The notes under the pieces were generated by a model. It saw nothing but the letters and a program-made list of their open reading frames with translations, was not told the origin of the DNA and did no database searches. The position numbers and the translations under genes are program-made. This document shows positions 53,651 through 63,734 of a stretch of DNA of 64,000 nt, piece after piece (positions within the stretch are counted from its first letter, which is position 1; every line of letters begins with the position of its first letter). Source of the stretch: Rhodobacter sp. SY28-1 (GTDB lineage Bacteria > Pseudomonadota > Alphaproteobacteria > Rhodobacterales > Rhodobacteraceae); NCBI RefSeq assembly GCF_005222785.1, contig NZ_STGH01000001.1:1178001-1242000 (forward strand). Direction: 5' to 3'.

Positions 53651-53676
53651 GGGCGGGCAAGGCCCGCCCAGTTTTC
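53651..53676 (+). promoter_or_regulatory. Intercistronic hairpin after the second catabolic binding-protein gene
   Basis: GGGCGGGC (53651-53658) and GCCCGCCC (53662-53669) form a perfect 8-bp stem with an AAG loop, followed by AGTTTTCC. It lies 8 bases after the stop and before the permease genes; it may be a partial terminator or mRNA stabiliser. Confidence 0.75.
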
Positions 53677-53726
53677 CGCACGATACGGGGTGGCCGTCTG
53701 GCCGCCCCCCGAATGCCTGGACCCAG

Positions 53727-54605
53727 ATGACCTTCGGACCATTCTTGCTTCTTGCCCTGATGGAAGGCCTCGTGACGGCTGCTGTCCTTGCGTTGGCCGC
53801 AAGCGGGCTGTCGCTGGTCTTCGGAGTCATGCGCGTCGTCAACGTCGCGCATGGGGCGTTCTACATGCTGGGTGCCGTCCTCGCCTGGGCAGTAGCGCAG
53901 CATGTGCCAGGCCCTGCCGCGATCGCATTTGCCGCCGCCATCATCGTCGCGCCCCTTGTCGTCGGTGCGCTGGCGGCCGCGACGGACGGGCTGATCCTGA
54001 AGCGTCTGAACTACGACCCCGAGGCGACCATCGTCGCCACCATCGGGCTTCTGTACATGATCGAGCAGGCCACGCTCAGCCTGTACGGCCCCAACGCCAA
54101 CCCGGTTCAGGCCCCGTTCGAATGGCGCATCCAGCTGCCGTGGTTCGGCTATTCCGGCTACAAGCTTTTCGTCGTCCTCGCCGCCTGTGTGGTGCTTCTC
54201 ACCCTTTGGGCCTTCATCACGCGCACCAAGGCGGGGCTCATCATGCGTGCGACGCAAGTTGACCGTACCACCGCCCGCAGCTTCGGGATCAATGTCGACC
54301 GGGTCTACATGGGCACCTTCGCCCTGGGTGCTGGCCTTGCCGCCCTTGCCGGGGTGCTGATCGTGCCAATCCAGCAGGCGCATTACCTGATGGGCGGCGA
54401 CACGCTTCTTCTGTCGTTCATCGTCGTCATCATCGGCGGGCTGGGCAGTCTGCGCGGCACCCTGATCGCCGCTATTGTCATCGGATTGTGTGACGGCGTG
54501 ATCTCGATGTTCTTTGCGCCGACGCTGGCGAAAATTCTCGCCACGCTCTTGGTCGCCATGGTCCTCGTCTTCCGCCCGCAGGGCCTGTTCGGAGCAAGAT
54601 CGTGA
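53727..54605 (+). CDS. Branched-chain-type ABC transporter permease (LivH family), N-heterocycle locus
   Basis: The 292-residue permease has LivH landmarks LSLVFGVMRVVNVAHGAFYM near residue 28 and SFIVVIIGGLGSLRGTLIAA near 230, with about eight membrane helices. It overlaps the following GTG-started permease gene by 4 bases (GTGA). Confidence 0.9.
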   Translation: MTFGPFLLLALMEGLVTAAVLALAASGLSLVFGVMRVVNVAHGAFYMLGAVLAWAVAQHVPGPAAIAFAAAIIVAPLVVGALAAATDGLILKRLNYDPEATIVATIGLLYMIEQATLSLYGPNANPVQAPFEWRIQLPWFGYSGYKLFVVLAACVVLLTLWAFITRTKAGLIMRATQVDRTTARSFGINVDRVYMGTFALGAGLAALAGVLIVPIQQAHYLMGGDTLLLSFIVVIIGGLGSLRGTLIAAIVIGLCDGVISMFFAPTLAKILATLLVAMVLVFRPQGLFGARS

Positions 54606-55534
54606 AGGTCTGGGCGCTCCACCTTGCCCTGATCGCGGCGCTGTTCACGGCGCAGTTCGTGCTGTCGCCCTATCATACCACCAACCTCGCCCGGATTATG
54701 GTGCTGGCCATCTTTGCCATGGGGTACAATCTCGCCTTCGGCTACACGGGGCTGCTGTCGCTTGGTCACGCGCTCCTCTTAGGCGCGGGGATGTATGCGG
54801 CTGGGCTTTCTGCGCAGCTTTGGGGTCTTGCTGCGGGACCCGCGTTGCTTGTCGGAACATTGGCAGGCGGCACGATGGCCGCTGCAGTGGGATTGTTAGC
54901 GCTGCGGACGGCCGGGGTCAGCTTCATGATCGTGACGCTCATGTTTGCCCAAGCCGGGTATCTGACGATCCTCTACTTCGCGCCCACGACCGGCGGGGAC
55001 GAGGGATTTACCGTCGCCGCCGCCGGCCGGACATTTGCAGGGTTCGACCTTGCCACGGACACGCCTCGCTTCCTATCGGCCCTTGCCCTTTTTGCCGTTG
55101 GCCTTCTTGTCAGCCTTGCGCTTGTACGCTCACCCTTCGGTCGGACCCTCGTGGCGATGCGCGAGAATGAAGAGCGGTCACGGATGCTTGGCTACAATCC
55201 CTTTGCCGTGAAACTCGCCGCGCTGACGATATCGGGTCTTTATGCGGGGGCAGCCGGTGCGGCTTACGCGCTGCTCTTTGGCTATGTCGGCGCAAGCTTC
55301 GCGACGATCCAGTATTCGATCCTGCCGATGCTTTATGTTCTCCTCGGCGGGGCGGGCACGACGCTCGGCCCCTTCCTTGGCGCGGCCTTGATGTTTGCGT
55401 TGATCGAGGTCGCGTCAGGCCTTACCACCGCCTATCTGTTCTTCGTCGGGCTGGCCCTGGTGGCGCTTGTCCTCTTCGCTCCGAAAGGGATCCTTGGCAC
55501 GATCCGCGAAAGGTGGGTCAAATGGCTCCCCTGA
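54602..55534 (+). CDS. Branched-chain-type ABC transporter permease (LivM family), N-heterocycle locus
   Basis: The 310-residue permease begins at GTG 54602. FGYTGLLSLGHALLLGAGMY near residue 48 and the C-terminal FATIQYSILPMLYVLLGGAG identify LivM. Its 3' end overlaps the ATPase gene by 13 bases. It forms the channel with the LivH-type partner. Confidence 0.9.
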   Translation: MKVWALHLALIAALFTAQFVLSPYHTTNLARIMVLAIFAMGYNLAFGYTGLLSLGHALLLGAGMYAAGLSAQLWGLAAGPALLVGTLAGGTMAAAVGLLALRTAGVSFMIVTLMFAQAGYLTILYFAPTTGGDEGFTVAAAGRTFAGFDLATDTPRFLSALALFAVGLLVSLALVRSPFGRTLVAMRENEERSRMLGYNPFAVKLAALTISGLYAGAAGAAYALLFGYVGASFATIQYSILPMLYVLLGGAGTTLGPFLGAALMFALIEVASGLTTAYLFFVGLALVALVLFAPKGILGTIRERWVKWLP

Positions 55535-56215
55535 TCGAGACGCACGGACTTACCCTCCATTTCGGCGGCCTGAAGGCCGTGGACGGGGTCGATTTCACGT
55601 TGCGCCCGGGGGAAATCCACGCCCTCATCGGCCCGAATGGCGCGGGCAAGACAACCTTCGTCAGCCTGCTTTCGGGGCGCCGGCTGCCCCAATCCGGTGC
55701 CATCTTGCTGGATGGAGAAGACATCAGCCGACTTCCTGCCCATGCGCGGGTCAGAAAGGGCATCGCCTACACCTTCCAGGTCACCTCGATCTTCCCGCGC
55801 CTGACTGTCTTCGACAACGTGGCTCTGGCCGTCCAGTCACATGGCGCGAAAGACTTGCCCGCGAAAACCCGCGCCGCGCTGGCCCGCGTCGGTCTGCAGG
55901 ACCTTGAGGCACAGGAGGCCCAGACCCTTTCCTACGGACACCAACGCCTTCTCGAGCTTGCGATGGGGCTTGCCCTCAACCCCCGCCTCCTGATCCTGGA
56001 CGAGCCGACGCAGGGCCTTGCCGCCAGCGAAATCGCGGGCTTCAAGTCGCTGGTCCAAGGCCTGGTCCCGGAAACCACCGTCCTGCTGATCGAGCACAAC
56101 ATCGAGGTGGTCATGGATCTCGCCACTCGGATCACCGTCCTGAACTTTGGCCAGGTTCTGGCCACGGGCACGCCAGCCGAAATCCGTGCCAACCCCGCTG
56201 TGCAGGAGGCTTATC

Positions 56216-56226
<11 letters not shown>
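55522..56226 (+). CDS. Branched-chain-type ABC transporter ATPase (LivG family), N-heterocycle locus
   Basis: The 234-residue ATPase starts at ATG 55522 with AAGGTGG well placed; GTG 55513 is less likely. Walker A GPNGAGKTT is near residue 37. The signature segment reads LSYGHQRLLELAMGLALNPR, and Walker B is LLILDEPTQGLA. The LSYG form is usual for LivG. Confidence 0.92.
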
Positions 56227-56914
<688 letters not shown>

Positions 56915-58933
56915 ATGACCGGGCTTGTCGCAGGCGTTGATGTGGGCGGAACCTTCACCGATTTGGTGATCTTTGATCCCGCGACCGGTGCGGTGCGGCT
57001 GGCCAAGGTACCGACCACGCTACCGAACCAGTCTGGCGGCGTGCTGAATGCCTTCGCCGAGGCGGAGGCGGACCTGTCCAGCATTGACCTGATCGTTCAC
57101 GGCACGACGACCACGACCAACGCCGTGCTGGAGCGGCAGCTTTCGAAGACCGGCCTCATCACGACAATGGGCTTTCGCGACGTGCTGGAGCTTGGTCGCC
57201 GTACACGCCCGCAAGCCTACGGCATGAAGGGGCATTTCGTCCCGGTCATCCCCCGCGATTTGCGCCTGGAAGTGCCGGAACGGATGGACGCACGCGGCCG
57301 GGTGCTGACCCCGTTGGACGAAGCTGCGCTTCGAAAGGCTGTGACCGAGCTTCGCGACGCAGGTTGCGAGGCGCTGGTGATCCACTTCCTGCACGCTTAT
57401 GCCAACCCGGCCCATGAAGTGCGGGCGGGCGAGATCGCAAAGGGGATCTGGCCGAATGCGTACATCACGCTGGGGCACAAGCTTCTGTCGGAAGCCCGCG
57501 AGTATGAGCGGGGCGTCACCGCCGCGGTGAATGCCTCGGTCCAGCCCTTGCTTGAACGCTATGTGGTCCGACTGGCCGATCAACTGGCCGAAAAGGGCTA
57601 TGCGCGCGACCTTCTGGTGATGAATGGCAATGGCGGGATGATTTCTGCCAAGGACGTGGCGAAAGAGGCCGTGAAAACCGTGATGTCGGGCCCGGCCTCA
57701 GGCGTGATGGCGGCAGTAGCGACGGGGCGGCGGGCCGGGATGCCCAACCTCTTGACCTATGACATGGGCGGGACCTCGACTGATGTCGCGATGATCAAAG
57801 GCGGGGTTGCGCCGGTCTCGAACGAGATCGAGGTCGAATATGCCATGCCGATCCATGTGCCGATGGTCGACGTCCGCACCGTGGGGGCGGGTGGGGGGTC
57901 CATCGCGCGGATTGATGCGGGCGGCATGTTGCGGGTTGGGCCGGAAAGCGCGGGTTCCACCCCCGGACCAGTCTGCTATGGGCGCGGCGGCACCAGGGTC
58001 ACGATTTCCGACGCGAACCTGATCCTTGGCCGCTTGCCGGCAAGCCGTTTCGGTCAGGCCGCAGAGGCAGCCTTCTCGGCGATGCAAGCGCAGATAGCCG
58101 CACCCCTCGACCTGTCCGTCGAGGCCGCCGCCGAGGCCGTCATCCGCATCGCCAACACCCATATGGCTGGCGCAATCCGGATGGTCTCGATCTCCATGGG
58201 CGCTGATCCGCGCGACTTTGCCCTGTTCGCCTTCGGCGGCGCGGGTCCCTTGCATGCCGTGGCTCTGGCAAAAGAGCTGAACGTTCCCAAGGTCCTGATC
58301 CCGGCGCGTCCAGGCATAACCAATGCCTTGGGATGTGTGTTGGCAGACCTTCGGCATGACTTCGTGCGCACGCTGAACCGTCCGCTTGATGCAGCCGACT
58401 TCGCCCATGTTCATCGCGTTCTGGCAGAACAGGAAGCCGAAGGTCGCCGCCTGATCGGCCATGAAAAGATTGCGCTGACCTCGGTTCGGACAGAGGTCTC
58501 CGCCGACATGCAGTTCGTCGGTCAAACGCATCTCTTGCGGGTCCAACTGCCCTCGGCCACACCGGACCGCGAACAGCTCCAGCGGCTTTTCGAGGCCGCC
58601 TACCGCACAAGATTCCGCGTCGATCTTCCGACGATCCGGGCCAATCTGGTGAACCTGAACGTCTCGGTCATCGGCGAGCGCCCGGCCCTGGACCTGTCGC
58701 GGTTGATCGACCCCAAGGGCAGACTGGACAAGGCTGAACCCGCCTCGCACCGCAAGGTCTGGTTCGAAAGCTGGCACGAAACGCCGGTCTACTGGCGCGA
58801 TCACTTGCCTTTGGAGATTGACCTGAAGGGGCCCGTCATAATCGAACAGATGGACACGACCGTCGTGGTGGACCCTGGCGCGCGCGTCACCTCGGATGGC
58901 GAAGGCAATCTGATTGTGGAGGTCGCGGCATGA
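56915..58933 (+). CDS. hyuA: Hydantoinase/oxoprolinase subunit A (ATP-dependent lactamase)
   Basis: The 672-residue subunit binds and hydrolyses ATP. The actin-like phosphate motif AGVDVGGTFTDLVIFD is at residues 6-21, and HGTTTTTNAVLERQLSKTGL and LTYDMGGTSTDVAMIKGGVA follow. The C-terminal hydantoinase/oxoprolinase domain ends near 670. With HyuB such enzymes open hydantoins, 5-oxoproline, caprolactam or other cyclic amides at the cost of ATP, or carboxylate ketones in the acetone-carboxylase branch. It starts directly after the transporter stop, so it is part of the same operon. Confidence 0.92.
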   Translation: MTGLVAGVDVGGTFTDLVIFDPATGAVRLAKVPTTLPNQSGGVLNAFAEAEADLSSIDLIVHGTTTTTNAVLERQLSKTGLITTMGFRDVLELGRRTRPQAYGMKGHFVPVIPRDLRLEVPERMDARGRVLTPLDEAALRKAVTELRDAGCEALVIHFLHAYANPAHEVRAGEIAKGIWPNAYITLGHKLLSEAREYERGVTAAVNASVQPLLERYVVRLADQLAEKGYARDLLVMNGNGGMISAKDVAKEAVKTVMSGPASGVMAAVATGRRAGMPNLLTYDMGGTSTDVAMIKGGVAPVSNEIEVEYAMPIHVPMVDVRTVGAGGGSIARIDAGGMLRVGPESAGSTPGPVCYGRGGTRVTISDANLILGRLPASRFGQAAEAAFSAMQAQIAAPLDLSVEAAAEAVIRIANTHMAGAIRMVSISMGADPRDFALFAFGGAGPLHAVALAKELNVPKVLIPARPGITNALGCVLADLRHDFVRTLNRPLDAADFAHVHRVLAEQEAEGRRLIGHEKIALTSVRTEVSADMQFVGQTHLLRVQLPSATPDREQLQRLFEAAYRTRFRVDLPTIRANLVNLNVSVIGERPALDLSRLIDPKGRLDKAEPASHRKVWFESWHETPVYWRDHLPLEIDLKGPVIIEQMDTTVVVDPGARVTSDGEGNLIVEVAA

Positions 58934-60609
58934 TCGACCCCGTCACCCTTGCGGTCATCCAGGCGGCCCTGCAGCAGATCTGCGACGAGATGGACTTGAC
59001 CTTCTCGCGCGCTGCCTTTTCGCCGGTCATCGCCGAAGCGAACGATCGGTCGGACGGCATCTATTCCGCCACCGATGGCAGTCTGATCGCGCAGGGGTCC
59101 AAAGGCTTGCCGGTCTTTGTGGGCGTCATGCAATTTTCGACCCGCACGATACTGGAGCGGATCGCCGCGGGCCTGACCGCCGCACCCGAACCCGGCGACA
59201 TCTACATCGTCAATGATCCCTATCTGGGCGGCACCCATCTGATGGATGTGCGCTTTGCGATGCCGGTCTGGCGCGACGGCCGGATCTACTGCTGGCTATC
59301 GAACACCGGACATTGGCCCGACACCGGGGGCGCGGTCCCCGGGGGTTTCTCCGCCAGTGCCATCAGCTCTGAACAAGAGGGGCTTCGGATCCCGCCGGTC
59401 AAGCTGTTCAAGAAAGGCGAGCTGGATCAGGAGATCTACCAGATCATCTGCTCGAACATCCGCGTGTCGGAACAACGGATCGGCGACGTCAAGGCCCAGG
59501 CCTCGGCGCTCTTGGTCGGGGCCGAGCGGCTGGGCCTCGTTCTCGATCGCTACGGCGACGCGACTGTGACCGAAGCGATTGCCGAGATGCGGAAGCTGGC
59601 AGCGCGGCAGATGCGGGCGATGATCGGCCTCATTCCGGACGGGACCTACCTGTCGTGGGCCATCGTGGACAGCGATGGGGTCGTGAACGAACCGCTGACG
59701 ATTGCCCTGGCCGTTACCAAAGGTGCAGGCGATCTGACCTTCGACTTTGCCGGATCGTCGACGCCCTGCATGGGTCCGATGAACTCGGTCCGAGCGACGA
59801 CCCTCTCGGCGGTCTATCTTGCGATGCGGCATATCTTCCCGGACGTGCCGATTTCGGCAGGCGCTTTCGAGCCGCTGGCCGTGACTGGCATCGAAGGCAC
59901 GTTCCTCGATGCTCAGTATCCCCGCCCGGTCAGCGGCTGCGCGGCCGAGGTCAGCCAGCGCATCGCCGAGGCGGTCTTTGCCGCATTAGTCCAAGCGGTG
60001 CCTGACCGGGTGACAGCAGCCCCCGCGGGCACCTCCGGCAACTTTGGCCTTGGCGGGCATGACCCGGAAAGGGGCCGCGACTATGTGATGTACCAGATCT
60101 CGGGCGGTGGCTATGGCGGCTTTGCTGAGGGCGACGGGATCTCCAACGGTTGCTCGACGATTGGCATCTCCAAGGCGCCACCCGTTGAGATCATGGAGCA
60201 GACCTATCCCGTCCTCTACCGCCGATACGCGCTCCACGAAGGCTCGGGCGGCGCAGGACAGCATCGCGGCGGGTTCGGGCTGGACTACGAGATTGAGCTC
60301 CTGCGAGGCGAGGCCAGGGCAAGTTTCGTGATGGATCATGGCCGGGTCGGGCCGCAGGGTGCTTTGGGCGGTCAGGATGGCGCCGTGAACCGGGTCGAGG
60401 TGATCCGCGATGGTGTCACGCTTGTCCCCGAGCACTTGTCCAAGGCGCAGGACATCGCGCTTAAACCCGGCGACCGGGTCCGGGTGCGCACCCCTGGTGG
60501 CGGCGGTTATGGCCCGCCTGCCGCCCGCGACCCCGCGCTCGTGGCCGAGGACGTGCGGCTGGGACGATACAGCCCAGCGGACGCCGCACGCCTTTGGCCT
60601 GACCACTAG
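58930..60609 (+). CDS. hyuB: Hydantoinase/oxoprolinase subunit B
   Basis: The 559-residue subunit is the hydrolytic partner of HyuA. IDPVTLAVIQAALQQICDEM, DIYIVNDPYLGGTHLMDVRF, CWLSNTGHWPDTGGAVPGGF and HEGSGGAGQHRGGFGLDYEI are the family markers. The start overlaps hyuA by 4 bases. The C-terminus is at the very end of the family length, and the TAG stop straddles the edge of an IS remnant (T60607 from host, AG from the element), so the last residues or stop may be new. Confidence 0.92.
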   Translation: MIDPVTLAVIQAALQQICDEMDLTFSRAAFSPVIAEANDRSDGIYSATDGSLIAQGSKGLPVFVGVMQFSTRTILERIAAGLTAAPEPGDIYIVNDPYLGGTHLMDVRFAMPVWRDGRIYCWLSNTGHWPDTGGAVPGGFSASAISSEQEGLRIPPVKLFKKGELDQEIYQIICSNIRVSEQRIGDVKAQASALLVGAERLGLVLDRYGDATVTEAIAEMRKLAARQMRAMIGLIPDGTYLSWAIVDSDGVVNEPLTIALAVTKGAGDLTFDFAGSSTPCMGPMNSVRATTLSAVYLAMRHIFPDVPISAGAFEPLAVTGIEGTFLDAQYPRPVSGCAAEVSQRIAEAVFAALVQAVPDRVTAAPAGTSGNFGLGGHDPERGRDYVMYQISGGGYGGFAEGDGISNGCSTIGISKAPPVEIMEQTYPVLYRRYALHEGSGGAGQHRGGFGLDYEIELLRGEARASFVMDHGRVGPQGALGGQDGAVNRVEVIRDGVTLVPEHLSKAQDIALKPGDRVRVRTPGGGGYGPPAARDPALVAEDVRLGRYSPADAARLWPDH

Positions 60610-61138
60610 GGTCCAGACGGATTGATCGTCAAAGCCAGAACATGACCGTTGCGGCGAGAGCGACGGCGGACAGGATGGTCTTGGCGCATCTGTCGTAGCA
60701 GGTTGCGACACGGCGCCAGTCTTTCAGGCGACCGAGCATGATCTCGGTCCGGTTGCGGCGGCGATAGCGGCGCTTGTGGTAGCGGACGACTTTCCCGTGC
60801 GATGTCCGACCAGGGACTCAGGGACGCATCCCCTTGTCCTTCAACGCTTCTCGGAATCAGTCGGCTCTCGCCGGCTCGCTCGAACCGATGGTGGGCTCAC
60901 CCCTCATCATCGCACCATCGCTACAACGTAAGCCATTGCGGTTGAAGAAGATTATGCCGCTCAACACCCGCCGGTCACCGACCCGCGGCTTGCCATGGCT
61001 CTTCGGATAGAACGGCTTCAATCGTGCCATGTGCTCGTCCGTCAGCCAGAGAAGATTGCTAATCATCACCCCCGTCAGCTCGAAGGCTTGAATCACGCTG
61101 CGACAGCAGCCTCAAGCAGTTCAATAGGTCCTGACCCT
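60608..61138 (-). mobile_element. Internally deleted IS5-family element
   Basis: Imperfect terminal repeats are AGGGTCCAGAC (60608-60618) and, on the other strand, AGGGTCAGGAC (61128-61138). Between them lie the two ends of a transposase on the minus strand, with the catalytic middle missing. The element is about 530 bases, shorter than the roughly 800-900 bases usual for intact relatives. It abuts the hyuB stop. Confidence 0.75.
60629..61066 (-). pseudogene. IS5-family transposase remnant
   Basis: The N-terminal part (about 61066 to 60914) reads MISNLLWLTDEHMARLKPFY, then KSHGKPRVGDRRVLSGIIFF and NRNGLRC, a typical IS5 N-terminus. The C-terminal part (about 60800 to 60629) reads KRRYRRRNRTEIMLGRLKDW, then RRVATCYDRCAKTILSAVAL and AATVMFWL. 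The two parts are in disrupted order with the central DDE region deleted, so no active transposase can be made. Confidence 0.78.
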
Positions 61139-61614
61139 GGTTCCCTGTTGCGAGTGAAACAGGGAAATCAGGTGTAAGCCTCTGCCACTGAACGAAGATC
61201 TTTCGACCGAACTGGCGAAAGTGCTGCTTTGAGGGCCCATAGAATGAAAATTCCCTGACAGTTCCCCGTTTCAGAAGAAACCGGACCAGCAACCTGATGC
61301 TCGCCACTTTCGTAGGGGCGATCAGCGTGTGGTGTCCGAAGGCTGCGCGTCTCGCGCCAGCTTGCCACTGCACAAGCCGCGGAACTTGTGGGAGAAATCC
61401 CGCACGCACAGGGATGCGACTGGAGAGATGGGAATGGGTGGCGGACCCGGAGGCCGCCATTCTTGCGTTTGCTCCCGTTGCATCCCTGAACGACGGAGTG
61501 CAAATATATCCAATAAACGCAGGCGTTTGTCGGTGTGTCGTGTTTCATGCCGTTGCATGCCACCCTGTCCTGTGTCATTCTCTTTGATGGGTATGATTGC
61601 GGGAAAATAAGAAG
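61139..61614. other. Intergenic stretch upstream of the integrase, no gene recognised
   Basis: These 476 bases hold several overlapping open frames on both strands, but none has a good start, ribosome site or family resemblance. No tRNA or tmRNA 3' end, the usual integration target, was recognised. The last 100 bases, which are A+T-rich (AATATATCCAATAAA), may include the integrase promoter and the attachment site. Confidence 0.5.
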
Positions 61615-62904
61615 ATGCCGAAAATAGCTGCCGAACTTGGCCCTCTGGACGTAAAGCGCCTAGCCCACCCCGGTGGGAAGGGTAACCTCATGGTGCCGGT
61701 CGGCGGAGTTACTGGCCTCTATATGCAGCTCACCCCGACCGGGGCGAAGTCATGGATTCTGCGGATGCTGATCGGCGGCCGCCGCAGGGATATCGGACTG
61801 GGCGGGTTTCCGACCGTCACGCTCTCACAAGCCCGCGAGAAGGCGAGAGAGGCGCGCGACAAGGTGGAGCGGGGAGTTGATCCGGTTGAGGAGCGGAAAG
61901 CAGCTAGGGCGCGGCTGATCGAGGCGCGCCGAAAGGGCATGCTGTTTAGCGAAGCGGTGGACAAGGCGCTTGCTGCAAAGCTGGACGCGTTCCGCAATGA
62001 GAAGCACCGCGCCCAGTGGCGCAGCACTCTGGACAACTATGCCATTCCTGAAATTGGCGCGATGCCTGTCGGAGCGATTGATACAGCCGCCGTTCTGCGC
62101 TGCCTTCAGCCCATCTGGGCGACAAAGACAGAGACCGCTACCCGCCTTCGCGGGCGGATCGAGGCGGTTCTATCGTGGGCTACGGTGGCCGGGCACAGAA
62201 GCGGCGACAACCCGGCGCGCTGGTCTGGTAACCTTAAGGAACTACTGCCAGCGGCCAGCAAGGTAGCAAAGGAAAGCAACCACCCTGCATTGCAACTGGA
62301 CGATGCCGCCCCGTGGTTTGCGGACTTGCGGGCGCGCGAGGGCTTCCCGGCGAGAGCATTGGAGTTTCTTGCCCTCACTGCCGCCAGATCGGGCGAGGTG
62401 CGGGGCGCAAGGTGGGATGAAATCGACCTTGCTAAGGCCCTTTGGATTGTGCCTGCCCACCGAATGAAAATGCAGCGTGAGCACCGCGTGCCCCTAACTG
62501 CGGAAGCGGTTGACCTGTTGAAGGCTCTGCCCCGGCTGGACCGCAACCCTCTGGTGTTTCCGGGGGCCAAGGGTGGGCAGCTTTCTGACATGGCTCTCTC
62601 CATGCTTATGAAGCGCCAGCACACGGCGGCAGTTGATCGCGGGGCTGAGGGCTATCTAGACCGCGTGAGCAAGCGTCCTGCCGTGCCTCATGGCTTGCGC
62701 AGCACCTTCAGGGATTGGGTGGCAGAGCGGACGCAATATCCGGGCGAAATGGCCGAAGTTGCACTTGCCCACCGGATCAGCAATGCGGTGGAGGCGGCCT
62801 ACCGGCGAGGCGATATGATCGAAAAGCGGCGGCGGATGATGGCAGACTGGGCCAACTTCCTGTCTGACCGGGCACTGGGCGGCAACGTGGTGAGGATTGG
62901 TTGA
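61615..62904 (+). CDS. Tyrosine-type site-specific integrase (DUF4102 N-terminal type)
   Basis: The 429-residue recombinase starts at ATG 61615; a TTG at 61597 is an alternative. The N-terminal arm-binding domain (about 25-105, MVPVGGVTGLYMQLTPTGAK and LGGFPTVTLSQARE) is that of P4/CP4-57-like island integrases. The SAM-like core-binding domain follows. The catalytic residues are R258 (TAARSGEVR), H359 and R362 (PHGLRSTF), H386 and nucleophile Y396 (EAAYRRGD). All are present, so it may be active. The next gene overlaps its stop (TGATG). Confidence 0.95.
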   Translation: MPKIAAELGPLDVKRLAHPGGKGNLMVPVGGVTGLYMQLTPTGAKSWILRMLIGGRRRDIGLGGFPTVTLSQAREKAREARDKVERGVDPVEERKAARARLIEARRKGMLFSEAVDKALAAKLDAFRNEKHRAQWRSTLDNYAIPEIGAMPVGAIDTAAVLRCLQPIWATKTETATRLRGRIEAVLSWATVAGHRSGDNPARWSGNLKELLPAASKVAKESNHPALQLDDAAPWFADLRAREGFPARALEFLALTAARSGEVRGARWDEIDLAKALWIVPAHRMKMQREHRVPLTAEAVDLLKALPRLDRNPLVFPGAKGGQLSDMALSMLMKRQHTAAVDRGAEGYLDRVSKRPAVPHGLRSTFRDWVAERTQYPGEMAEVALAHRISNAVEAAYRRGDMIEKRRRMMADWANFLSDRALGGNVVRIG

Positions 62905-63653
62905 TGTGGTGCCCCGAGGGTTACATCAGCTTGGCCGAGTTGCTGAATGCTTTCTACACGGTTGCCGATGAAAGGCTCTGGTCTGGTGAGCTTGAGCGGG
63001 GAACAACGGACGCCCCAGAACCCCGCTTTCAAATCGACACCGGCCCACCACATGACGAATGCAAGGCATTTGCCAATTGGCTGATGGGCCGCTTTCTCGA
63101 TCAGTATGCAAACGAGATCCGAGTTGCTTCCCCCAGCGGCTCCGTTCTGCACATTGCACCCAGCCTGCTGATGGTCGAAACTGACGACCCTTTTGACTAC
63201 AATGACTACAGGCAGTTTCCTGAGTCGCGGGACGGTCGCCTTAGGGCAGGGAGCGTTCGCACTGTCTGGATAGACTTCGAAGGCATGAAGATTACCGAGA
63301 ATTTAGCGGGCACATTCGACCAAGTTTTCCGCCCCATTGTGAACTTTCCCCTTTGTATTTCCCTTTCCGCAATACCTATGCAGGCAGAAGCGCTCGTTGA
63401 TAAGGTTCTGGAGCGAGCGAGCATTGAAGCGGAGGAAGCCATCGCTTTCAAAAGTGGAAGCGAGTTTAAGGACATAGTGTTGCAGATGGTTGAGGCTTGG
63501 GACCGTGGCGAAATCACAAACAAAGCTATCGGGAGGATGCGTTTCGGGCGAGGAAGGAAGACAGCCGAATGGCTCGCCCTCTGGCGCGAGCTAGGCATAG
63601 CTCGCCCAGCCGCTTCAACGCCTGGGCGAAAGTCAAAGGGTGGAAATCGGTAA
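62904..63653 (+). CDS. Unknown protein coupled to the integrase gene
   Basis: The 249-residue protein starts at ATG 62904, overlapping the integrase TGA. I do not recognise a family. It begins MWCPEGYISLAELLNAFYTV, contains a central acidic region ETDDPFDYNDYRQFPESRDG, and ends with a basic helix-turn-like segment KAIGRMRFGRGRKTAEWLAL that could bind DNA. Related genes of this shape (integrase, then a protein starting CPEGY(I/V)SL) are known to me from islands, without function. It may assist excision or regulation. Confidence 0.7.
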   Translation: MWCPEGYISLAELLNAFYTVADERLWSGELERGTTDAPEPRFQIDTGPPHDECKAFANWLMGRFLDQYANEIRVASPSGSVLHIAPSLLMVETDDPFDYNDYRQFPESRDGRLRAGSVRTVWIDFEGMKITENLAGTFDQVFRPIVNFPLCISLSAIPMQAEALVDKVLERASIEAEEAIAFKSGSEFKDIVLQMVEAWDRGEITNKAIGRMRFGRGRKTAEWLALWRELGIARPAASTPGRKSKGGNR

Positions 63654-63734
63654 ATCATTCGAAACGCTTTTCGATTTTTCTGCCGAAATTCGGTTGGCAT
63701 GTTCATCCCAATGCAACACGCAAAAGGGATGCAC

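Noticed and set aside
52236-54383. A 715-codon open frame on the minus strand opposite the binding-protein and permease genes
   Set aside because: It is antisense to two well-supported transporter genes, and its translation has shadow composition.
61168-61578. Minus-strand open frames of 78-136 codons between the IS remnant and the integrase
   Set aside because: Two overlapping frames give low-quality translations without starts in context; they were treated as non-coding, possibly decayed element DNA.
61139-61614. A tRNA or tmRNA gene as integration target beside the integrase
   Set aside because: No cloverleaf, TPsiC-loop GGTTCGAATCC-like sequence or CCA end was recognised; the attachment site remains unknown.
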